DNA of 64,000 bases, from NCBI RefSeq assembly GCF_003672135.1, contig NC_039515.1, positions 2,418,001 through 2,482,000 on the forward strand, written 5' to 3'. Below the pieces are notes generated by a model that was not told where the DNA came from, did not search any database, and saw nothing but the letters and a program-made list of their open reading frames with translations. Positions 34,901-49,065 of the stretch are shown one piece after another. Numbering within the stretch: position 1 is the first letter of the stretch; every line of letters starts with the position of its first letter. Source of the DNA: Ooceraea biroi. Its lineage: Eukaryota > Arthropoda > Insecta > Hymenoptera > Formicidae. The translations under genes and the position numbers were made by a program.

Positions 34901-36926
34901 TACAATCTCTTTGTAGGGCGCAAGGGCGTGTTTCCTACGGGACGTACCGTTCAGCGCGATATACTTTCCTATGTACGCACATACGAAAGCGCGGTTGGCC
35001 GACGAAGGGGGCTACAACACGCCGCTGTCGCTCCTCGTTTCTGGCGCGATTGCCGGCGTGCCCGCAGCGGCGCTTGTCACTCCTGCGGACGTGATAAAAA
35101 CGAGATTACAGGTGCGTCCCTCGCTGATATTCCGAGTTTATCCGATTAGTCAGTCTGGTAACTACGTTACGAAAGTTTTACAACTCTGCTATAACATCGT
35201 TCCAGGTTGTAGCTAGGGAAGGCCAAACCACGTACACTGGACTGCTGGACTGTGCGAAGAAAATTTACAGGGAGGAAGGCGCGAGGGCATTCTGGAAGGG
35301 CGCAACAGGTATATCGTTTTGCTATGTACCTCCTACAAATAAAGTCTCTTTGAGATTTAATTATGAGTATCATATCTGCATTTTAAGCAATGCATTGTAC
35401 GGGATAAAGACGTTGAGAGATCGAAACCCTAATATTGTCACGTCATGTATTAGTAGGATGGCTGTCGCGAAGGAACTAAATAACATAAAGGAATAAACGA
35501 AAAATAAATTTTTTAATCTTTTTTTCATCGGAATTTGTTAATTTGTTAAGATCTTCTGCTTTAACCGTACATGTAATCATCTTTGTTCGTGACATAAGTA
35601 ATTGCTTCAATCAGAATCCATTTACTCCCACAAAAAGGAGAGAGAAAATGAGATTCTTACATGGCCTTGTCATCTCAAAAGTATAGATAGTAATATATTT
35701 TGCTTTGGTCGATTGCATGCGCGGGGGATCATCCCTGCCGCATCCTTCGACTTTATCTCTTCCTCTTCAATATGACCTGGCGATTTACTTATCAGTAAGT
35801 ACTTCTTCTCTTCGTCATCCTGTTGTCATCATGATTTTTGCCTCGTCTGTGTACTCATTCTCTTCGATCTACATCCAGTGCACTTATTCAGTTTGATCAC
35901 TCGGAATGATCATCGAATGTAACGTGTCTCACGACATTATTATATTCATACTTATATTCATGTATATTTGCAGCTGTAACTGTGAGAATGCAAGTCAATA
36001 AATTACCAATTCTTCGGATTAGATTTAACATTATTGAACTTCTGCATTTTCGTATTTTTATCAAGATCGGTGGTAGCGCTAAGTTATTCATTTTCTTTTT
36101 AACAAAGAAATACAAAATTGGTTTCTTTTTATGAGAACATAATTTGATAATATACGAAAAGAAGAAGAAGATGTTTTTAATCATGTTACATTTTTATTGA
36201 CTAGCATTTCCTCAACTTTGGCTAATATTCGTTCGCGGATGTTTAACTGCGCGCAATGTGCAAAAATAATTGCAATGATGTTAAAATAAATAAACGACGA
36301 TTGAAATCATGTGATTATAATTTGTACATAATTGTTATATCATCTTCCATAATGTCCGTTTTGTCTTGCTCTGCCAAAAGAAAGTAGACAGCCATCATGC
36401 TAACGCGTTTGCCATTGGAATGTTCCAAATCTTTATTTGGACAAAGAATGAAGCTGTGCGTGCACACCTCAAAACGGTCTGTCCAATATCGCGTGCCTTT
36501 TTGTCTTTTCAGCTCGAGTGTTCAGATCGTCGCCTCAGTTCGGCGTCACCCTCTTCACGTACGAGTTACTGCAGAGGCTGTTCGTTGTCGATTTCGGAGG
36601 ATCGTGAGTATTGAGTTTAATTATTTATCTTATCGATTTATATATCTCGTTAGCAATATATGTTATATATTTGTATCGATAATATCTCGATATACCGTTA
36701 GCAGATACTCGGGACCTGCTTTACATATTTGACAATGCCTGATGTTCTTTACAGTCGACCTAGCGGATCGGAGCAAAAGGTGCCTAGTACGGGGGTTGCG
36801 GACGAGATTCGATCAACGAATCCGGATCACATAGGCGGCTACCAGGTAGCTCTGCCGATCTTTACCGGTATAGAAACCAAGTTCGGCCTTTGCCTACCCA
36901 GGTTCCAGGCTATTACCGGAAAGTAA
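28961..36926 (+). CDS. aralar1: Mitochondrial aspartate/glutamate carrier (Aralar, SLC25A12/13)
   Basis: Seventeen coding exons join in phase: 28961-28975 (inferred), 30771-30827, 31005-31147, 31325-31440, 31512-31651, 32068-32214, 32347-32488, 32741-32834, 33706-33796, 33921-33996, 34207-34325, 34401-34571, 34650-34790, 34917-35111, 35206-35308, 36513-36603 and 36755-36926. They total 2013 bases, 670 residues plus TAA, close to human SLC25A12 (678). The N-terminal half carries EF-hand-type loops, for example DTSKDGLISFAE (about residue 69), DTNGNGMVAFDE (about 101) and DKDSAGFISALD (about 170). The C-terminal half is a three-repeat mitochondrial carrier with signature motifs PIDLVKTR (about 349), PLEIVKIR (about 448) and PADVIKTR (about 540). 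The tail (NPDHIGGYQVA, FTGIETKFGL) is typical of the family. The protein sits in the mitochondrial inner membrane and exchanges matrix aspartate for cytosolic glutamate plus a proton. It is activated by cytosolic calcium through the EF hands and serves the malate-aspartate shuttle. The first exon has only five codons (ATG CCG AAC ACG AGA, then a GTACGT donor). It is the one exon placed by phase and splice site alone. Confidence 0.96.
34807..34835 (+). repeat. (CT)n microsatellite in an aralar intron
   Basis: A short near-pure CT run just after the donor of the exon ending at 34790. It is intronic and in the pyrimidine-rich orientation of the transcript. No effect on splicing can be inferred. 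Confidence 0.8.
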
Positions 36927-39900
36927 CGGCCCCGTTAGCGGCTGCTAGAAAAACAAACAAGCTTGTAGCAACCAACCCCTGCCGTAAATACTATACGAGT
37001 TATTATCGGTCGCTCGTGGCAACCGTCGAGGTTGCGTGAAGCGAGTGAGGTGCGTGTGAGCTTCACGAACTGCAAATTGTGAGTCCGCAAAGCGACACGT
37101 CTCTCAGCAGAGAGAATCGGCTCGGCCAATCGATTCTCGAGTTGGGATACCGTCGTACAGATCACATGTGATATCGGAATAAGAGGGCAGGCATAGGCGA
37201 ACAGAGAAGAAGAAGAAAAGAAGAACGGATCCATCAACACGTTTCACAACACGATTGCAGAGGATGTGGAGGACGTCGAGGAGAAGTACAAAAATCCGTC
37301 GTTGCGGAATCGCCCCAGGAAGAACGTTCATAATAGCTGAATCGATGCAATCAATTTATACGAGAAACAGAAACGAGGTGGCTATTTATTTTGATAATAT
37401 ATAGATATGTTATATCGAATCGAGATGCCATCCGTGTAAAATTATTTTATGAACAGAGAGGAAGAGAAAGAGAAAGAAAAAAAAAACATTTTATCGATGG
37501 TCCGTTGTTGCTTGAAGCGTTTCCGCCGATACGCAGAGCGTGACTAACCGAGTGCGTGTGCTCGTTAAACCACGATTAAATGCCAACGGACGTTTGAATG
37601 TAATTAGCAAGTTTTTAGCAAAGATTCATAATCCACGACGGCCCCGACGTGTACATACCAGATATATTTCTGTAGATTATCTTATTATACAAAATATCGA
37701 AACAAAAGTTAGGCCTTTATAATTAAATTAACCGTTCAGGTACAGCTGGTGGAGTAGAAGGTCAGTGAATCCGCCGTTAAATCGTCATTCAGATGTCGTG
37801 CAATTGATATGCAATCATTGGCCGAAAATAGTGCATCGTACGTGTCGTGCACGTGTACGTGTACGTAAATTGTTGTAAAAATAGAATGGAAAAAATAGAG
37901 TAAAGTTATTGTTGCAACAAAATCAGATGTAGATTTTAATAAATTATTATGTAGGAAATTAATCGAGATTTCTATTTGTGGGATGTTGGAATCTTTGTAT
38001 TGGGACATGAACGTCCGTTTATGCGTACTATATATACTGCTCTATATACAGGGTGTCCGGTAACTCACGACTCAACGCTCGTGAGTGGATAAAGAGGACT
38101 GAACTGAGTGGAAAAGTCCTATACCATTTTGCAATTTTCACGATAGTTAACAAGTTATTAATTATTAAAAATCGTGCTATTAGTCCGGCCTACCGCCGAA
38201 TGCAAACGTGCGGCGAGATGCGACCGCCTAGCGATCGCAGTGGCAATGGCTAGGCATGCCATTTGTAATAAACAACTTCTCGCGCCTAGCAACTTTGATC
38301 GCTAGGCGGTCGCATCTCGCCGCGCACTTGCATTCGGCGGTAGGCCGGACTAATACAGCGATTTTTAATAATTAATAACTCATTAACTATTGTGAAAATT
38401 GCAAAATGATATAGGACTTTTCCACTCAGTTCAGTCCGCTTTATCCACTCACGAGCGTTGAGTCGTGAGTTACCGGACACCCTGTATAGTATACATCGAG
38501 ATCGAACGTTTTCTTCCCTGCGTGTATTTCGGGCCAATTTCGTTTGTCATCGTAATCTGAATTAAAACGGATTTACTGACGTTCGCGTATTCCAGTTCTA
38601 CAATCGTGCGGGTGAATGGAGAAAGATAGAATTAATTACGCACATCCGGCAAACTCCGGCAAGCTTCTTCGACAGCGACGATTATCAAGAACGTCCATGA
38701 AAATCATCCATTTTTCTGTATTTAGTTATTTACTCTTCTTCTATTCGTTTCCCTTTTTATTGCGAAAATGTGTACTCGAAATCGATGGAGAGGATTTTAC
38801 GGGACTCTGATCTGTAAAAGCGGACAATACAAGATTTGTTGAATGCACACGAACCTCTGTTGTACATCCACATTATCATATTGCGAAAACATGGATCTTG
38901 AGCGAATTGGGAATACAAGGTAACGAAAATAATCAGTTGTGTGCACACCGATGATGAATTGCTCGAATAACAATAATAAATAATAAACTTCTTTTCTAAA
39001 TCGTTTGGAATTTGTGACGATACTTTTTTTTTAAGATAGGTCTAAGTTTAATTAACACTGTCCGAATGGACGTCAAAAACTACTACTAAAAAATACTACT
39101 AAATATTTCCAAGCCGGTTTTCTTCGAGATTCTGAAATACGTGTTTGAACGGAACAAAACTAATGAAATTTTTCACTCGCATTAACGTTGCTGAGAGTAA
39201 AGAGAAGTTTGTTACGTCTACACATAGACGTACTCGGAGCATTTTCGCAGGGTTGAGATTCTCAACAATTCTGCTTTACGATTGAGCGAATATCGACGCG
39301 CAACGATGAGCGTACGAACCAAGAGACACGTTGATATTGAACGGACCTCTTTTACATTTTGCTTCGCGACGTTGCACACAAGAGAGATCCACGAAACTTG
39401 GATCCCGACTGATCCGCGAACGAGTGAGTTGTGAATTCCAGTACTCGGGTATTTTTATAACATTTGTATTCGCGCGTAATGAGCATGAGGATTTTAAGGG
39501 ATCTTGGAAGAAGGAGATCCGTCCCTATTCTCGTGCAAGAGAAACGCTTGTTGGATCACGATATGAATACGGTAATCTGCCGTTCGTAGGAAATCGTCCG
39601 TCTCTTCAATGACTCGCTTTACGAATTTAGCAATTTGGAGCTTCGCGAACTCTTAATCGCTTCTCCTACTCCCGTTTCGCTCCTCCTCCTCCTCCGATGC
39701 ACTTTCTACGACACGTGAAATATATCTTTTCGAGTAATCGCGCACGCTATTGCACAAAAAAGCACTGCAAGCAGAGCCTTCTCTTCTAGTCGCAACTGCC
39801 ATTCGTTTTAACTTCCTTAGTATCTGTAAGTAAGTACGTGTGCATCGTGTACAAAACTGTTCCGACGTTTGTAAATGATGCACATTGCTGCGTATTCGTT

Positions 39901-42900
39901 TTACGGATCTTGTACAGATATATCATTATCGCTAATATAATTAGGATAAATATTAACATCACGGAACGGTTCGATCTTTAATTTTCATTGATGAGCGGTG
40001 TACGTTCTTCCTATTGTCTCGTACACCGAGCTCTCTTGATCTTCTTATCAAGCTAGTGTAAAAGAAGGGATCGTAAATTTGATGCGTTTAGGGTTCAAGA
40101 TAATGAAAAGGAAAATGCAAGATTACTTGCATTGCAAATCCTTTTTTGTGATTTACGCAGCAATTGTTGTGCGGCCTTTGCTGTCAGTTACTACTTGAAT
40201 TTATGTGTACGCTAACGAGATAGCGGTACGTCGCACGTAAATCACAGAAAAGTTTGCGCACGGTATTTCAGAGATATTTTTGAGGTCTCGCGGCTAAGGA
40301 AGATTCTCGATTAGTATTTTCACTATTAATATCTCGTCGGTTATCGTCGTGTTACGACGACTCGTAACACAGCTTTCAGGGTCATATATATAAGAATAAC
40401 AATACATACAGATTAATAAAGAAGAGAGCGGTGAATCTACGGAATTGCAAGAAAAACGAGGAAATGTATCGATAGTCCAGAATGTCCATGTCTGATGCAT
40501 CAAGTCTACAATTGTTACTCAAAGTCCCGTTAGAGCATTTTCTGAAAATATGCTTCTGGGAATTCGATGAATCCTTATACGATCGTAATAAATTTTTAAT
40601 GTTTTCCTTTAAATTAATTACTATCTTCTATTAAGTTTTCCTCAGTTGTCAAATATTGCTATTCGGATCGAGAAATTTGGTAATTATTGAATAATTGCGA
40701 ATAAACGAAATATTTTTTGTCTCGCCATGTGCTTCATTAATTTTTGCTTCTTTAACAACATTACATGCATGATGAGTTAAATGAAAAAAAAAACAGCAGA
40801 GATATAAAATTAAAAATACGTCGATCTAATTTAAATTTAATGCTCGCATGCAGAATCAGTCCTCGCGATGTTATGTCACTTGTTAAGCGTCCTGCACCAC
40901 CGTCCTGTAAAGTGTAAGCAATTTTTACGCATTCTCATGCTTATGCATTATAATCGAAAATCTTAAGATAATCGCAGTTATTAAGATAATAAAAAGAATC
41001 GAGAGGATTCAAAATCGGAGATCGGAATGAACTGCGTGGCTTCTTCGAGTGGCGGATTACATTTATTGCAGCAACTTTTTAACGATTCTGCATACGAATT
41101 CGATATCCAATTTAAAAATGCAAACAATTCGTAAGAAAGTTTTCTGAAAATAATCTAGCGGGGATGACGCTGATGGTCCAAGATATCAATCCGACCATCC
41201 TGTTCATAGATAAATGTATATATGGCGCATATGTGATACGATAGTACATAATATACACATATACATGTGTAATGTGCATATATACCCTAAGTATGTACGT
41301 TTTGCAATCCGTCGTGGGCATTCACAGCTCAATAACTTTTGATTTTTCTACGTCACAATGTCTGTCCCGAATTATCTTGCACTCGCTGCCACACTGTGTC
41401 GGCTACTGTTACGACTATCGTGTCATCATGTAATTATGTAATTTTTAAATATTACTCGAGATCTGAATCGACATACACCTGACGTTAGCTCTATCACTAA
41501 TGTTGGCGTTCGCTTTAGAAGAGAGTAAATTCGACGTATTGATATTCCGTAAATATTCTTATTTTATTTTACATTATTGACAATTGTATATTACATTGCT
41601 TTCGATATCTTGATACATTTTTATCAAGAGAAAACTCTAACTACAGACATGTTCTAACTAAATGCGTGAAATTCGACATAAATGCGGATACCATTAAAAG
41701 TAGCAATTGCTATTAAATGTTTATTACACGTTCAACGCGTTTATAGCGTTTAAATTGAGCTAGATTCGAAGCAGAGTTTATTTGAATTATCCTTATCGAG
41801 TTTACGTTCTTCTGAGCAGATTGCTCTTCCGACCATTAGATGAAGAAGACCTAAGAGAGAAAGGGAGAGAAAGAGAAACACAGACAATGGCTATGCACAA
41901 AGCTAGAAGCGAACGAGAATCTATTTTACGAAATAAATACTACGAACCTCACTTATTACTATGGCGAATAATTAAGTATAATTAATTAAGCTCGCTTCCT
42001 CGATTGTCTCATATCCATGCTCGGCATCATGGCCATGGTGATTATCATTGGTGGGTCTTTTTGTCCATTGAAAAGTCACTGGCATTATTATCGTTGTCAG
42101 ACCAGTTGACTCAAAATTGCACCAAGTTTTATAACAAGTATTGAATAATTGAAACGATTAAATCCATCTCCTTCAGGAAGACTTTGAGGTCTTTGTCTGA
42201 ATTTACTTCAAGAGGATTCATCATCTAGTTCATCACGAGGAGATTCAGTTATGTAATTTATTGCGGCGGCGTTTGGTAACGTGCTAAAACTGGTGTACGA
42301 TTGTACTAATTAGTCCGGTAACATCACTATTGTTAACGTGACAAGCGGACATGGACGAGAAAATGTTTTCACGCAACGAAGGGTGCGTCCAGGGTGCAAT
42401 GCGATTGCTTACTGAGGCGTTGTAACGCTGGACGAATCCGTTAATCGGGAAAAATTGGAAAAAGGAATTACGGTGTGTATTATCTTCGGTGTACACCTTA
42501 CGTAAACTCTTGTATTTTAGGTGGATACACTGTGCGTTTCTTAGGGAGCTTGAACGTAATTAATAGTTAAGTTTAACGAGTCATCTTGAAATTCGCGGGG
42601 ACCTAAAGTAAGTTATATTAAAATCTTACGTGCTCCAAACTTATTAGCGTAAGTACTTTATGCGTGCGCACGTCTCCGCAAAGTAAACTTCGTAATCGTG
42701 CCACTTAAAATATTTTAGTACGGATTTTCTTATACCGTTAAAATGATATATTAATTAAACAATTTCATGCCCTTTCTTGAACGTGTATTTAATTATTAAC
42801 ACGTTCAAATGGATTCCATCTATAAGGAAAATGTGTGACGCAAAGTTTCGATTTTGATTGCCAAATATCTTAAAAGAGAAATTGTTAAATTAAATTTCTC

Positions 42901-43732
42901 TTATATTAAAAAAAAGAAATGTTTGTTACATTTTTGAATCTCTTTACCGAACAATTGTGTAATTGAAAAATAAAGCTTGAAAGGTCTTATTTATAAATTT
43001 ATTTTATAATAAATATTTACGCATAAAAATTATTTTCTGAGGAACGTGCAAGAAAAGTTACATATTATATCGCATATGTCGATCGAAACGATCTTTGGGA
43101 TTAAGAAACAATTTTGATGAGACACAGATGATTTCGATACAATCTACAATCATTCTGCGTTCACTTATTACGTGAAAACATTTTCTTTCGTCCAGTCGAA
43201 CGAACGAAACGACGTTCTACGATCTGTGATCATTATCAGATTCTTGGCGGTATACCGAAAGGCTGTAGGTAGGCAATTTTGAATTTAAATTCTTATATAA
43301 TATATTACGAAGTATGCGGTCGTAATCTTTGATAAACTTAGATTTACCTGCATTGCGGACTGTAAAGATATACATACTTGTAAATCAAAACCTAATTGTG
43401 AATAATACCTAAGCTGTTGTGCATATATTTTAAAATAAGAATAAATATTATTTAAAAGATGCGCTGCGCATCCTTGGTCTCTCTTTTCCCGATATATATA
43501 TATATATATATCTTTATTTTTACCTTTCTCTTTTAATTTTACATATTTTTCATACAATTTTCGTTAAATAGGACATAATGTCCTAATAAGATTTTGGTTC
43601 TTTTGTCAAAGAAGAAAATCAGACTTTATAAAATTTAGCTCTCCGATTACGATTATGAAATTTTTTAATTACAGAACATATCGGAACGCCTATCGTTTCA
43701 GAATTCTGGACTCTTATCATTTTTTGCAATAT
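36927..43732. other. Intergenic, aralar 3' region and one fold-back element
   Basis: An AATAAA at 37938-37943 could end the aralar transcript. A fold-back element occupies 38045-38488. Other inverted repeats are small, for example TTGAACGTGT / ACACGTTCAA at 42777-42808. An (AT)n run lies at about 43492-43510. The rest is AT-rich with no recognised exon. Confidence 0.5.
38045..38488. mobile_element. Fold-back element with CAGGGTGTCC ends
   Basis: About 440 bases made of two inverted arms of roughly 190 bases (38049-38237 and about 38297-38485) around a short spacer. The left arm starts TACAGGGTGTCCGGTAACTC, and the right arm ends with the complement, ...GGACACCCTGTA. The arms differ at a few positions. 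The flanks are TATA on both sides, consistent with insertion into a TATA/TA target. It has no transposase, so it is a non-autonomous fold-back or MITE-type element. Confidence 0.85.
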
Positions 43733-46700
43733 TTACGATTTATTTAATATTATTAAGTGAAAATGTTGAAAAAATATAAACATGTTCAAATTACTGTTAT
43801 TGCGATTATTTAAGTTACCTCTGAATATCAGAATATTAGAATTTGGTCGCACATAATAAAATATCCTTGGAGATGAGATGAGGATGGATTTGCTGTTCGC
43901 GTGAGCGGGTTGTTTCTTCATCATGTCGTACGTAATGCTTTTTTCTCGACGCGTGTCAGCGCGCAGGTTATTAAAAAATCTACGACCGTTTTCAACAGGC
44001 ACGAGGTCTGCATCGCTGTGAAGTTTCTCGACATTGTCCTCGGGGCAACTTGCTGACTCATTCTCGAGATCTGTGGATTTATATCGTTATTAATTTTTTA
44101 TCTTCCTCAATTTTAATTTAACTTTAAATACAATAATGTGCATAATTCTTTTCTAAATTTTTTTTCTGTGTTCTATTTGTTGTCTTTGCAAAATTAATTG
44201 TCTTAAATATGTTTTATGTACACAGTTGAGACATACCGCAAAGATTGGGATATTTGCTTGAAGCTTTTAAACCCTGGTCGCAACTGCAGTTGCCAATGAC
44301 GTACGGTTGCTTGCTAATTTCATTGCCACTTTAATTGTTAAACAGAACAGGTACATATGAGTAATGTATAATTGACTTAATGAAATAATTTTTTAAAGTT
44401 ACACGAATAATCCTTCTATTTCAAGTGTAATTCGAATGTGTAAATATTTTTGTAGGATCCGGTTCTATTAAGATTAAGTAGATTCATAAATATATCGTAA
44501 TATAATTACCATAACATTTAATTCTAGAAAAGTAAGAAGCTTTAAAAAATGCTTAATTAAAGTTTAATTAAATTATTTTGTAACGTTTATAAATAGCTTG
44601 AGAATTAGAAGATTAATTCGTTTATAATAATATTATTATAATAATAGTATTATAATAAATAATATTAGATGTAAATTCTAGCGTAATATCTAATATTATT
44701 TTATTACCATAGTTTTGCTGGCTCTATTCTTGCGACTTTTACGATTTTAGGTCATGATAGACGAAATAAGTTTAAAGCTGATACTCACGCTGGTCCGTAA
44801 TGGCAGATGTAAAGCCGATAAATCGTATCATTCAACGTTTTATACTGCGAGTAGCCACATCCGACTAAGTAAGTATCCGCCCACGCGAGCTGTAAAAGCG
44901 GAAATAATAAGAGAAAAGCCGTGATGCTTCAAAGCTCTCTCTGAAAATTCTCTCAATTTATCTGAAAACCGATGATACACTGGATAGCTTACTGTTTCGT
45001 ACATTGATCGAATTTCGATTGGTAAATTATTCCAGCAATATAATGGAAATCTCTTCCAGCATTATGATAGATTCTCCAATATATTGTACATGCGGCTTTT
45101 GTTGCAGCAAATTGTAAAGCAACGTAAAGTAATTCCAGTTATATACATTTTTACTATCATCTTTGATTATTTAAAGAGGCCAAATAAAAATAGTCGAGAG
45201 ACAATATAAATATGACGTAAATGTAATACGAAATATGAAGATGCAATTTTTTTTGTATATTATCAAACGTTTCTCTCTTCGAGATTTATCGCTTTATCAT
45301 ATAATTCTATATAACAATAATTTTGTGATTACCATACTTTCGCATTTCGTATTCTCTTTCTTTTCTTTTTTTTATTGGTTCACCTGTGTATAATGGCCAG
45401 CTACTGGCAGAATCGTTTCGTTAATGGCGCCAAACTGGTAGAGTTTGTGCTCATTGAACCAATTGTATATTTGCTTAGGAAAGTCCACCTTTGTGCTATT
45501 GCGGCTCGCCCGTGTCCTCATCAAGCCAATATTTTGCCCAACCTGGAATCTCTCTGACACAGAAAAATATCTCATTTAGATAATTTTGTTAATTTTGTTA
45601 GAAGTATTCGATGCGTTGCCTGTCTGACAATGAGACTGTTAAATGATCAGTTCACGTGTAATCACGAAAATCTGTTCCGAAAGATAGTATTTGCGAAAAT
45701 GTTCATGTATCATATTGCGGCAGAATCCATTCAACACTGTGGAATCTTTTCGAGCATTCCAAATCCGAAAGATGCAGATTTTCAGGCAACTTTATTCCAA
45801 TATATAAAGAAGACCCATCTCTGCGGAATCAAATTTCACGTAAATTTGGAATCGGCTTATCCACAACGCAAACGTCGAGACTCGATCGCTTCATAATGCA
45901 CGTTCCAATATTTGATATTGAGTATCTCTAAGCAAATCTTCGATATTGCACGATAAAAGTAAAATTGTTTTAGATGTGAAGTAAAAAGTACAGCTTTGGT
46001 CCTGTCTGAAAAAACCTAATTACTAAAATGATACGTATCGGCTTCTTGTCTCTCCGTTTTTACATCTCTCCATTTTCATTATTCATATTCGTACTTCTTG
46101 TCGTAATTTAATTACGATCGCGGTAATCGTGTGATGCGGATGAGGCTAATATGTATATATAAATCAGCGAGATCCGTTAACTATCACGTCACGAAATTAC
46201 ACGAGAGGAGATAATAAACTGCATTAAAATTTCCGCTATAATCACCAGAGGAAACCGAGCTTTAAAATGCACGATAATTATTCACTCGGATATTTCAAAA
46301 GATTTAACCATTATGATAATTATGCAGTGATTATATCCCGAAGTTATTATGTAATCCTGACCTTGTCTGTTCTATAATATAAAACTGCCAATTAATTAAT
46401 GACTGCAATATACACTGATCAAACTGTATCTCCGAGATTCCCGCTTTGCGGAAGTGATCTGGATTACTTTTTTTTTCTTGATTCTGCGACGTATCATTAA
46501 TTGCCTATCAATCTTGATTGTTTTTGAAGGATCGTGAAAGAACGAGAGATGAAGAGAAAGAGAAAAAGAGAGGAACAGAGAAAAACCCCAACATTAAATG
46601 CAATAAAATTAACACGTTTTGTTCACCATATCAATAATGAGCCGCGACATATTTTTTTATTATATATTTTTAATCAATATTTAATTAGTGTCAATCAGGC

Positions 46701-49065
46701 ACTCGTATTGTTAATGACAAAGTTGCATTATGTGAGACGGTCAGTTGGTTTCCCGAAAGAAGGTGGAGGGATAGACAGGAAGGAACGAATGTGCGAGAGA
46801 CAGGACATGGGGTGTGTTTTATGAACCTCTTAAATATATCTGTAGATCGTCCTGCGGTCCCGTAAACTTACGGTGCAACAAGAGATCGCATCCACTTGCA
46901 CGTTCTACTATTCGATAATTAGCATATATTTAAACCGGAAGCGACGCCGGAGCGTCATTTGGCTGGATTAGCGTCAGCCGTGACGCTTCTCGCGTTTCGC
47001 CCTTAAAAGCCCGCTGGCTTCCATGTCGCCCGTCTTCCTTGCGCGCATGTAATATCGATCATAAAATATCGTACGTTATAATTAATCTGAACTGGTATTA
47101 TTAATCACACGAAATGTCGAAGATATCAAATTTACCACTTCGGACTGAGATTCGAAATAAACTCCGGAAATGGAGATCCCGGACGAAGTCTTGTAAACAA
47201 ATTGACAATAGTTTATGTATTATAGACATTTAAACGATTATTATTATAATCTGCATAATATGCGGAATTTAAATCTGCTTGAAAGAAATTGTGCTTCTGG
47301 CGAGCGCCAGATTGCACACTAATAAGTTTTAACAATAATATTTGCAGTTGTGATTTATAATATACATATAATATATAATTATTATAACATATAACTATTA
47401 ATATAATATAATAATTATTTATAATATCAAATCCGCAAATAAATTTTATATTATTTAAAAAAATTTTTTTAATTCTTTTAGCGGTATCTTTTCTAGCTAT
47501 TTTATTCAAATAATTACTAAAATAACGAGCTGCGTGTGATACGTATCTTAATCGTCTAATTGCTTAAGTATTACAAAAGTATTTTTCCAAATTTAAATAT
47601 CAAGATAAAATGCGTCACTCATTCGTTATTCACTTAATATCGAGCTGTACGTACCGACTTCTCTGTCCTTCGGATCATTGTGAGCGAATGTGCATTGATT
47701 CGCCAAGTCCTGAGCACTGGAGGCTAACTCGGAGTCCCAATACTGCAAGCACAAATGCATGTGCGTCTAATCAACATGCATGCAGCTTGCATTATGTAAA
47801 CGGAATTATGTAAATATTCAAAGAAGTACTGCGCGCACGTGGTATCTAGTTCCAATAGCATTGCGAGCGTACTGATTTTATTAATTAATAAAATACGGAC
47901 GCTTGTTTGTAAGAGTTGTTAAAAACTCTTATTAACTGAATATTATGCGAAATAATAATTTCTTACTGATTAAAATTGTACGAATTGCATTCCCAACAGA
48001 GAAAGTCCACACATTTCTCTTTTAATTCCTCGTTTAATTTCAAAAATTTTAATTAATTTTAATTAAAAATTAATTAAAAAATGGTATATAATATACTAGC
48101 TTTATATTTTAATTATTTATTCTATTTCTACTGATAGTAGAATAGTATAAATAACATGAATGATAACATAAATGAAAAGAGAGTAGTACATTGATTTATA
48201 TATTATTAGTTCTATACATTTCAGCTTTGTGCAAACTTTAATCGACTCTTTGTTGTCTTAGTCGAGGATTTTTCTGTTAAACAGACAACAGATTCGCAAT
48301 TTCCGGTCAACATAGAGATCACGCGGAGATCTTTTTATATTCACAAACGTTATCGTACGTTCAGGAAATATCGAGGACATCATGTGCAACGTGGACATGG
48401 CTGATTATATTTTATCGTGACTCACCAGTTTGCGCATATTGGCGGCAGGTGGTTGAGCATTAATTGATCCCTCGGCGATGGACTGACGTATTCTGTTGTG
48501 GGTGTCGAGGATATCGCGTACGATGTCGCACGTAATGGTGGCGTTTTCTGGAACATGATAAGTCGGAGACATCGTTAGAATCGATTCCTGCATCTGATTT
48601 CAGCTTAATAATATTCTTTGGAGTCTGTCAGATATTTTTCAGAAAATATTTACAATTACTACGAAATGATGCGAGATAATAATGTATGCATAAAAAGATT
48701 CTAAATGAATTTTATTTATGATTATTAGTTCGTATTAATCCATTCTTAATGATGCTTTAATTTACATCTAATATCTAATATACATTGCATATGTACGGTT
48801 GCTAATTTTCATTCGTCAGACTACTTAATGCACCGAGCTGTACGTTGCTCTGAGCAACTTGCTCACCTAACATTTCCATATCGCGGCATCCTGCATTTGC
48901 GTGTGCTTTCGAGACGATGAAACTTAACAGGCAAAATCGCGCGAGCTGTCTAAACCAATCCCACGTAAGCGATCGGTTGAAATCTTCTGTTCGATTCCTC
49001 GCATAAGGACTTCCGCACTTATAATTAATCGTGTCGCGCGACACACCAATGCGCAATGAAGTCAT
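43733..49065 (-). CDS. CAP-superfamily secreted protein B (antigen 5/venom allergen-like)
   Basis: Seven exons on the minus strand join in phase: 49065-48867, 48547-48426, 47742-47655, 45553-45384, 44889-44789, 44328-44237 and 44070-43733 (1110 bases, 369 residues plus stop). Exon 1 has an ATG at 49065 and a hydrophobic stretch (LARFCLLSFIV, residues 41-51) that looks like a signal peptide, but 40 residues precede it, so the true start may differ. The CAP core shows ILDTHNRIRQ, the His of TFAHND, VGQNIG, the CAP1 motif GHYTQ followed by LAWAD, GCGYSQY, and the CAP2-type YICHYGPA. The last exon adds a 112-codon extension that is Cys-poor, charged and ends in an aromatic-rich tail. It may be artificially long, since a GTAACT donor-like site occurs near 43820. 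CAP proteins are secreted; their activity in insects is mostly unknown, though some are venom allergens. Neighbouring gene A is a paralogue in the same orientation. Nothing in the sequence shows venom-gland expression. Confidence 0.9.
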
